Translations under genes and position numbers: made by a program
Assembly: GCA_051009015.1 (NCBI GenBank)
Contig: JBPCWZ010000055.1
Location: 1-6,264, forward strand
Direction of reading: 5' to 3'
DNA: 6,264 nt
Origin: JAHRAH01 sp051009015
GTDB taxonomy: Bacteria; Pseudomonadota; Gammaproteobacteria; Tethybacterales; Persebacteraceae
The notes under the pieces: model-generated
What the model saw: the letters and a program-made list of their open reading frames with translations, nothing else
Told to the model about the DNA's origin: nothing
The model's database searches: none
Shown: positions 1 to 4,280 of the stretch, piece by piece
How positions within the stretch are numbered: position 1 is the stretch's first letter
Layout of the letters: each line of letters starts with the position of its first letter

Positions 1-1
1 C

Positions 2-295
2 GTCAATAAGACGGCGACGATGGCGATGGAAGTGAAGCGCACTTTGCGCACCGATGATGTGTTGCACTTTGCCGACAAGCGTTTGCCGCATTTTGCCAAG
101 TTGTTTCCGAACTATGCCAAAGGGCGCGAGATAAGCGGGGCGGTGATATTCCGCCGCGCGCCTTTGGAGGAGATGCCGAACGGCACAACCGTCGACCCGA
201 TAGCGATTGCCATGCAAAAAGACATCATTCCCGTGCAAGTAACCGGCAAAAACAACCTGCAGCCAATATCCGATTTGGACAAGGTGCGGCGGTAA
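2..295 (+). CDS. C-terminal part of a PD-(D/E)XK nuclease-like protein (5' end outside window)
   Basis: The reading frame is open from the first bases of the window, so the ATG at 20 is probably internal and the true start lies upstream. The visible part is about 97 residues. It contains E-V-K at bases 29-37, followed by an amphipathic stretch (LRTDDVLHFADKRLPHFAKLFP), then SGAVIF and a final segment with MQKDIIPV. An E-x-K strand, a helix, a G-A-V strand and a last strand introduced by a conserved Ala is the layout I know from small PD-(D/E)XK restriction-endonuclease-like proteins of the DUF3782 kind. The E-x-K would supply two of the metal-site residues; the partner Asp must lie upstream. 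Family membership is an inference from this pattern, and nuclease activity is unproven. The stop (TAA 293-295) shares one base with the next gene's ATG, implying translational coupling. The last 27 codons are repeated at 885-968. Confidence 0.62.
   Translation, partial: VNKTATMAMEVKRTLRTDDVLHFADKRLPHFAKLFPNYAKGREISGAVIFRRAPLEEMPNGTTVDPIAIAMQKDIIPVQVTGKNNLQPISDLDKVRR
207..294 (+). repeat. Direct repeat, copy A (intact gene tail)
   Basis: These 88 bases match 880-967 with six substitutions and no gaps (offset 673). Copy A is the 3' end of the nuclease-like gene. It includes AAGGTG (281-286), which lies 8 bases before the ATG at 295 and is the likely ribosome binding site of the next gene. Confidence 0.9.
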
Positions 296-717
296 TGTCT
301 GGCAACAAACCCAATATGCGCTATCAGGGCGAAGAGTGGTTTCGGATTAACCGCCCAGAGTTGGATGGCGAAGATATCCGCGTGTCCAAATGCTATATCA
401 AACAGGGGCGAAAGGTCTGGTGGATTGATATACCCGAATGGCTGGTGGAAAATTCCGACGGGCACACGAATTTGTTGTGCGAAATTGGCGAAGGGATTGG
501 AAAGCATTTTCACCATCTTCGCGTGCCGCGCGCTTACTTTGTGGAAAACCGCGCCCTGTTGGATTACCGGGAATATGGCGGGAGAGTGCGTTCCAGAGGA
601 TATAAATACTCGTTGCATTTATCCGCAAGTGCGGATAATCGCTTCCGAGATTTGCGCGGCGCGGGGCGGCTTGACTTTTCCGTGTTTTCGTATTCCCCCG
701 ATGGGGGCGAAAACTAA
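295..717 (+). CDS. Hypothetical protein, 140 residues
   Basis: I do not recognise this protein. Its ATG overlaps the upstream TAA by one base, and AAGGTG sits 8 bases upstream as a plausible ribosome binding site, so the start is well supported and the gene is probably co-translated with the nuclease-like gene. The protein is soluble-looking, with no signal peptide or membrane segment. It is rich in aromatic and charged residues: GEEWFRIN near residue 12, a tryptophan cluster VWWIDIPEWLVE around residues 41-52, and a basic, glycine/arginine-rich stretch YGGRVRSRGYKY near 94-105. The coupling suggests it works with the nuclease-like protein, for example as a partner or antidote, but nothing in its sequence proves this. 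The next 310 bases contain no intact gene, so the operon probably ends here. Confidence 0.68.
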   Translation: MSGNKPNMRYQGEEWFRINRPELDGEDIRVSKCYIKQGRKVWWIDIPEWLVENSDGHTNLLCEIGEGIGKHFHHLRVPRAYFVENRALLDYREYGGRVRSRGYKYSLHLSASADNRFRDLRGAGRLDFSVFSYSPDGGEN

Positions 718-745
718 CGGTGGGCGATGCGCCGTCCGCCTTTCT

Positions 746-771
746 CGTCATTTCCGCGTAGGCGGGAATCC
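746..771. repeat. dRS3-like dispersed palindrome
   Basis: The core ATTTCCGCGTAGGCGGGAAT (750-769) differs at one base from the 20-bp neisserial dRS3 pattern ATTCCC-N8-GGGAAT. Arms 750-757 and 762-769 form an 8-bp stem with one G-T pair and a GTAG loop, and the flanks (CGTC before, CC after) fit the common form of such repeats. Only one copy is visible here, so its dispersed nature is inferred from resemblance. Confidence 0.65.
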
Positions 772-879
772 ATCAACCGCCACTAATCCAATTCGCGCAA
801 CAACTCGTCGGCTTGTTGTCGTTATTTGTCGCCCTTCTTTTCCATCGTTTCCCGCAAAATGCGCGCGATTCTGCTGTCT

Positions 880-968
880 TTGCCATGCAAAAAGGCATCA
901 TCCCCGTGCAGGTAGCCGGCAAAAACAAACTGCAACCAATATCCGATTTGGACAAGGTGCGGCGGTAG
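880..968 (+). pseudogene. Diverged second copy of the nuclease-like gene's C-terminal tail
   Basis: Bases 885-968 encode the last 27 codons of the upstream nuclease-like gene again and end in a stop (TAG 966-968) at the same place. Six substitutions separate the copies over 88 bases; three change the protein (D to G, T to A, N to K), and four of the six fall at third codon positions. Just upstream, the frame reads DSAVFA where copy A reads DPIAIA, so weak protein similarity extends past the clear DNA match. The frame is closed by a TAG at 759-761 and has no good start, so only a fragment remains. It is most likely the tail of a paralogous gene pruned by deletion, or a partial duplication. Confidence 0.7.
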
Positions 969-1014
969 TTGCAAACTTCCGGCGCATTGCGGGCATTATT
1001 GTTATTGAAAGGCG

Positions 1015-1020
1015 TATAAT
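1015..1020 (+). promoter_or_regulatory. -10 box (TATAAT) of the GIY-YIG gene
   Basis: This is a perfect TATAAT. A start point about 7 bases downstream would fall on or next to the ATG at 1028, giving a leaderless mRNA. I see no convincing -35 box at 16-18 bases, and GGGCGG directly abuts the ATG, too close to act as a ribosome binding site. Confidence 0.5.
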
Positions 1021-1027
1021 CGGGCGG

Positions 1028-2134
1028 ATGGGCGACAAAAACAAAGACGCTTTGCTCGGTTTCATCGGCAAACTGGAAGATACGATAGAGGGTGCAACCA
1101 ATTGGCTTGCTAACGCTGGCTGGGACGATTCCGCGAAAGCCGTTGCGGAAGATAAAAAGCCGCAACAAGCCGCGCGTCTCTCGCTGGCTGGGAAAATGGG
1201 AGTGGAAAACACGGCGGAGAAAGCAGAAGGCGATGATAAGACGCTCTCGGTGTTTGCCGCTTTGCCCTTTTTCGCGGGGGTGTCCGGTTTTGTGGTGTGG
1301 TTCTTCGCGGAGATATCTACGGGTTGGGGGATTCTTTTGCTCTTGTGCTCCGGTTTCATGGTTTTGTATGGGTGGGCGTTATGGTGGAGCACGGAGGATA
1401 TCAACGAGGCAGCAATTCATGCCGTCCGATACCGCCACAAGGCGGACGAGACGGTGGCACAAGCATATAGGGAGTTGTCGGCGGCAATTGGCACAATTAG
1501 GGAAAATGTTGCCGAAATTGAGCGCAACCACGAAAAAGAATTGGAGGAAGTTAAGGCGGCAGGAGGGCGGTTGTCCGTTGAAATGTGGAGGGAGATGAAA
1601 GCCCGCGACAGCGAGGCGGCGGCGAAATACGAGCGACTGCAGAATGAAAAAGGGCAAGTGGAATCCGAGAATGAAAAATTGACTTTTGACCTGCAAGGCG
1701 CGAAAGTGACTTTGGAATATTATGCCGATAATGCGCGGCTGGAAGTTTATTCTGGCAAACAGGCATTGCGCGAGTGCGGCGGCATTTATGTTATCAAAAA
1801 CACCGGCGATGGCAAGGTTAAGATTGGCATAACCGACGACAACTTCAAGCGGCGGTTTGGCGAAATCCAAAGCCATTGTGCGTCTGCGGGCATCAAAAAG
1901 GAGGATGTTATCCCCGAAATTCTTGTCCCTCTGGACGAGGGTTTGCGGGAAGTGGAGCAGGCGATTCATCGCGCGCTTGGCAAAAGCAGGACGGCGGGGG
2001 AATGGTTTGGCATTACTCCAGAAAAGGCGGTTGCCATTGTGTTGGCGCATGTCCATGAAAAGCGGGTTAGCAACTTCAAGGCGCGAACAAAACTTCCCAT
2101 CGGGGAAAGCGGGGGAAATGACGACTCTGCTTAA
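1028..2134 (+). CDS. Membrane-anchored coiled-coil protein with C-terminal GIY-YIG (T5orf172/Mug113-type) domain
   Basis: The product has 368 residues. A charged, cytosolic-looking N-terminus (1-70) is followed by two hydrophobic segments (about 73-95 and 100-120) with RYRHK just after the second, suggesting a hairpin with both ends inside the cell. Residues about 139-235 are rich in Glu, Lys, Ala and Arg and look like a coiled coil. The C-terminal domain (about 248-340) has GGIYVI (251-256), VKIGIT (264-269), paired Arg 275-276, a Glu-x3-His pair (E310, H314) and EWF (325-327). These match the T5orf172/Mug113 branch of the GIY-YIG superfamily; E310 and H314 fit its conserved E-x3-H pattern. 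Nuclease activity is an inference. ATG 1028 is chosen because no other good start exists in the open frame upstream and a TATAAT lies just before it. The 3' end overlaps the ankyrin gene by 17 bases, so the two are likely made together. AGG codons are fairly frequent. Confidence 0.82.
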   Translation: MGDKNKDALLGFIGKLEDTIEGATNWLANAGWDDSAKAVAEDKKPQQAARLSLAGKMGVENTAEKAEGDDKTLSVFAALPFFAGVSGFVVWFFAEISTGWGILLLLCSGFMVLYGWALWWSTEDINEAAIHAVRYRHKADETVAQAYRELSAAIGTIRENVAEIERNHEKELEEVKAAGGRLSVEMWREMKARDSEAAAKYERLQNEKGQVESENEKLTFDLQGAKVTLEYYADNARLEVYSGKQALRECGGIYVIKNTGDGKVKIGITDDNFKRRFGEIQSHCASAGIKKEDVIPEILVPLDEGLREVEQAIHRALGKSRTAGEWFGITPEKAVAIVLAHVHEKRVSNFKARTKLPIGESGGNDDSA

Positions 2135-3062
2135 ATCGTCCGTGTGCTTTGGCGTGGATTGGGCGACTATTCCCCCCGAAGTAGCGGCAAAAGTGCCGCT
2201 TTCTATCGCCGATGCGGGCGGCGGGATGCACATTGTCAAAGACCGCGAGGGCAATACCCCGCTTCATTGGGCGGCAATACATAGCAGCCCGGAAGTTGTC
2301 GCCGCCCTGACAAAAGCGGGCGCTTCGCCGAACGAGGAAAACAATGACGGCGACACGCCGCTTCATCTTGTTGTGGCGCATAGCAAAAATATGGAAGTGA
2401 TTGACGCTCTCGCAGGCGCGGGTGCCGAACATCGGGAAAACAATAACGAGGAGACCCCGCTAATGATGGCGGTGGAATATGACAATGTGGAATTGGCGGA
2501 GGCATTGATAGAAGCCAGTTATCAAACCCCTCGTCCTCCCCGCGCTTTGGGCGAAGAGAAAGAATTAGATGGATATATCGGCAGAACTGGGACTAGTATC
2601 TTTTGGATTGCCAAAAATGTCGGCTCTGCGGAGATAGCGGAAGCCGCGGCGCACTATGTGGAAGTGATGACCTATTTCGGAATTGGAATGTATTTACTAC
2701 TTAGAAATGAAGACGACTATACTCCGTTGCAATGCGCCGTATTGGCTGACAATGCTGCCGCGATTACCGGTTTTATCTGCGTATGGGAGCACTATCAAGC
2801 GTGGCAACATGTATATGATAATAAAGTTGAGCAGGGCGCATTTGATGACCCCATCCTTCATTTTGCAGTGTCAAATGGAGCGGAGTGCGAAACCGTGAAA
2901 GCCCTCATAGATGCGGGGGTGGATGTTAATTGTTTGGACAGGGGCGGGAGAACCGTTCTGGATTGTGTGGAATCCGATGATTCGGATGATGATGTCGCCA
3001 AAGTTTTGGTTGCGGCGGGGGCGGTTAGAGCCGCCGATTTGCCGGAGGAATCTGACACATAA
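2118..3062 (+). CDS. Ankyrin-repeat protein
   Basis: The product has 314 residues. Clear ankyrin repeats appear at about 41-74 (EGNTPLHWAA...AGASPN), 77-108 (DGDTPLHLVV) and 111-133 (ETPLMMAVEYDN). An irregular middle (about 140-195) follows, then weaker repeats at 198-222 (DDYTPLQCAV), 243-274 (PILHFAVSNG...DAGVDVN) and 276-304 (GGRTVLDCVE). Ankyrin arrays are binding surfaces, so this is most likely a partner or regulator rather than an enzyme. There is no signal peptide, and a cytosolic location is expected. The ATG at 2118 lies 17 bases inside the GIY-YIG gene, preceded by a purine-rich GGGGG (2111-2115), and its frame differs from the upstream one, so coupled translation is likely. The section coding for residues about 135-240 uses more A/T and rarer codons (TTA, CTA, AGA) than its neighbours. 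The frame is open further upstream, but only as a shadow of the GIY-YIG gene. Confidence 0.88.
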   Translation: MTTLLKSSVCFGVDWATIPPEVAAKVPLSIADAGGGMHIVKDREGNTPLHWAAIHSSPEVVAALTKAGASPNEENNDGDTPLHLVVAHSKNMEVIDALAGAGAEHRENNNEETPLMMAVEYDNVELAEALIEASYQTPRPPRALGEEKELDGYIGRTGTSIFWIAKNVGSAEIAEAAAHYVEVMTYFGIGMYLLLRNEDDYTPLQCAVLADNAAAITGFICVWEHYQAWQHVYDNKVEQGAFDDPILHFAVSNGAECETVKALIDAGVDVNCLDRGGRTVLDCVESDDSDDDVAKVLVAAGAVRAADLPEESDT

Positions 3063-3079
3063 TCGGCGATAAATAGGAC

Positions 3080-3156
3080 TGCGGGAAGTGGGAGTTGAAC
3101 CCGCTGACTTTCTTACCGGCAAGCGGCAAGACGCTCTAACACTGAGCTATCCCGCA
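3080..3156 (-). tRNA. Degenerate tRNA-like sequence, isotype undetermined (probable tRNA pseudogene)
   Basis: Read on the - strand, it has a 7-bp acceptor stem (TGCGGGA with TCCCGCA), T8-A9, a D arm GCTC...GAGC, and a T loop TTCAACT flanked by a stem with one C-A mismatch. Several parts are abnormal. The D loop is AGTGTTA, lacking the usual GG pair. The anticodon arm is 21 rather than 17 bases (3111-3131) and folds as a 7-bp stem with loop GCTTGCC, where base 33 is C rather than T. No CCA is encoded. The arm contains a tandem 7-base repeat (CGGCAAG twice, 3117-3130 on the + strand). The acceptor resembles tRNA-Gly(GCC), and TTGCC occurs in the arm, but no reading gives a normal anticodon loop. 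Its 3' end faces the accessory genes. Confidence 0.6.
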
Positions 3157-3215
3157 GATTTGGCAATCTTTCTAACACCACCATTATATTACAAGATTAG
3201 TTTGGATTTTAGCAT

Positions 3216-3221
3216 TATAAT
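3216..3221 (+). promoter_or_regulatory. -10 box (TATAAT) of the acetyltransferase gene
   Basis: A perfect TATAAT lies 11 bases before the ATG at 3233, in an AT-rich stretch (about 3158-3232). Transcription would start about 4-5 bases before the ATG, leaving no room for a ribosome binding site, and none is seen (GCACAAAACC precedes the ATG). No strong -35 box is visible. A second weak candidate, TATATT, lies at 3185-3190. Confidence 0.5.
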
Positions 3222-3232
3222 CGCACAAAACC

Positions 3233-4114
3233 ATGCATACCGCATTGACAATCCGTGCGGCATCCGCCGCCGATATGTCCCTTTTCGCCGAGTGGGCGGA
3301 AAGGGAAGGGTGGAATCCGGGGGCTTTTGATGGCGGGTGCTATCGGGTTGTTGATGATGGCGCGTTTTTGATTGGTGCTTTTGGCGGCGAAGATGTCGCT
3401 TTGGTTTCTGCCGTGCGTTATGGCGCGGCGGGCGGCGGGTTTGGCTTTTTGGGCTTTTATATTGTCCGCCCCGATATGCGCGGGCGGGGGTTTGGCTGGC
3501 AAATGTGGCGGGCGGCGATAAGTCAAATGGCAAGTTGCGCCGTCATCGGTTTGGATGGCGTTGCCGGGCAGGTTGATAGTTATGCCAAATCCGGCTTTGT
3601 GTTTGCCTTTGTCAATATCCGCCGCGAGTTTGCGGGCGGCGGCGCGTTGCCCGCGGCTATCGGCAAAGATGGCAAAGATGACGGCATTGTTAGTTTGTCC
3701 GCTTTGGCTTTTGACGATATTGCCGCGTATCTTTTGCCGTTTTTTCCCGCGCCGCGTCCGGCTTTTTATCGGGCGTGGATTTGTCAGCCCGAAGTTATTA
3801 CCCTCGGTTATTTGCGCGGCGGCAAGTTGGCTGGTGTCGGTGTTATGCGAAAATGCCGCAGCGGGCGCAAAGTCGCGCCGCTTTTTGCCGATGATGATGG
3901 CATTGCCGATATGTTGTTGCGGGCATTGAAAGCGCATGCCGCCGGCGGCGAACCTTTGTTTATGGATATGCCCGATGTCAATCCCGCCGCCGAAGTGATG
4001 GCGCGGCGGTATGATATGCGCCAGTGTTTTACCATCGCCAGAATGTATAAGGGCAAAACGCCGCCCCTGCCGACCGGCAGGATATATGCCATTACTTCGC
4101 CGGAGATAGGATAA
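3233..4114 (+). CDS. Two-domain GNAT family N-acetyltransferase
   Basis: The product has 293 residues. The N-terminal GNAT domain (about 5-135) carries the acetyl-CoA pyrophosphate-binding motif in FYIVRPDMRGRGFG (75-88), where R83-G84-R85-G86-F87-G88 fits the R/Q-x-x-G-x-G/A signature. The C-terminal domain (about 150-293) has the marks of the Acetyltransf_18-type module: PLFADDDGIADMLL (216-229), PLFMDMPDVN (241-250), then the R-M-Y-x-G stretch (270-274) and a terminal IYAITSPEIG (284-293). Such proteins transfer acetyl groups from acetyl-CoA to small-molecule or protein amines; the substrate cannot be read from sequence. The protein is cytosolic. The ATG gives a start exactly before the GNAT fold and lies just after a TATAAT, with no ribosome binding site, so a near-leaderless mRNA is likely. 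Codon use is like aceA downstream. The gene stands alone: 166 bases separate it from aceA, which has its own TATAAT. Confidence 0.9.
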   Translation: MHTALTIRAASAADMSLFAEWAEREGWNPGAFDGGCYRVVDDGAFLIGAFGGEDVALVSAVRYGAAGGGFGFLGFYIVRPDMRGRGFGWQMWRAAISQMASCAVIGLDGVAGQVDSYAKSGFVFAFVNIRREFAGGGALPAAIGKDGKDDGIVSLSALAFDDIAAYLLPFFPAPRPAFYRAWICQPEVITLGYLRGGKLAGVGVMRKCRSGRKVAPLFADDDGIADMLLRALKAHAAGGEPLFMDMPDVNPAAEVMARRYDMRQCFTIARMYKGKTPPLPTGRIYAITSPEIG

Positions 4115-4195
4115 ATATAACAGGAATGCCATAAGGTAATGCGTTTTTAGTTGCAATATTTGTCATCGGCGGTATTAATTCGCCCGCTAATTCGT

Positions 4196-4201
4196 TATAA
4201 T
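4196..4201 (+). promoter_or_regulatory. Candidate -10 box (TATAAT) for aceA
   Basis: A perfect TATAAT lies 79 bases before the aceA ATG, giving a leader of about 70 bases. The best -35 at the right distance is poor (TATTAA-like near 4173), and TTGTCA at 4160-4165 is too far away. A weak -35 would fit a promoter needing an activator, but this is a guess. Confidence 0.4.
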
Positions 4202-4263
4202 GTCAAGCCGCGCCGCGCCGCCGTGTGTGTCGTTTGCGCCGTGTTTTTATCGCCATTACCGCC

Positions 4264-4270
4264 GGGAGGT
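4264..4270 (+). promoter_or_regulatory. Ribosome binding site that sets the aceA start
   Basis: GGGAGGT lies 10 bases before the ATG at 4281. The frame is open upstream to an ATG at 4200, but that ATG has no ribosome binding site and overlaps the TATAAT, so 4281 is the better start. It also gives the N-terminus expected by comparison with other isocitrate lyases. Confidence 0.75.
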
Positions 4271-4280
4271 CATCACAATA

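Larger units (their letters stand above)
718..1027. other. Gene-free gap with repeat debris
   Basis: This 310-base stretch between two gene pairs holds no intact gene. It contains a dRS3-like palindrome (746-771), a small inverted repeat CAACAA/TTGTTG (798-803 and 813-818), a copy of the upstream gene's tail (880-968) and a TATAAT box (1015-1020). The frame of the following gene happens to be open across it, but there is no supported start before 1028. It reads as scar DNA left by rearrangement. Confidence 0.7.

Noticed and set aside
365..1027. Upstream extension of the GIY-YIG reading frame by 221 codons
   Set aside because: It overlaps the 140-residue gene in another frame and crosses the palindrome and the repeat copy; the translation there has no protein-like character and there is no start signal.
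1379..2254. 291-codon open frame on the - strand
   Set aside because: It is antisense to the GIY-YIG gene, which has clear domain motifs on the + strand.
3032..3068. 8-bp inverted repeat CGCCGATT/AATCGGCG around the ankyrin stop, considered as a terminator
   Set aside because: The loop is 21 bases and no T tract follows, so there is too little to call a terminator.
3938..3949. 12-base perfect palindrome GCCGCCGGCGGC inside the GNAT gene
   Set aside because: It encodes ordinary Ala-Gly-Gly codons, has no loop or T tract, and such GC palindromes are expected by chance in this composition.
3215..4156. 313-codon open frame on the - strand
   Set aside because: It is a shadow of the GNAT acetyltransferase gene; its translation is repetitive in Arg, His and Pro with no recognisable domain.
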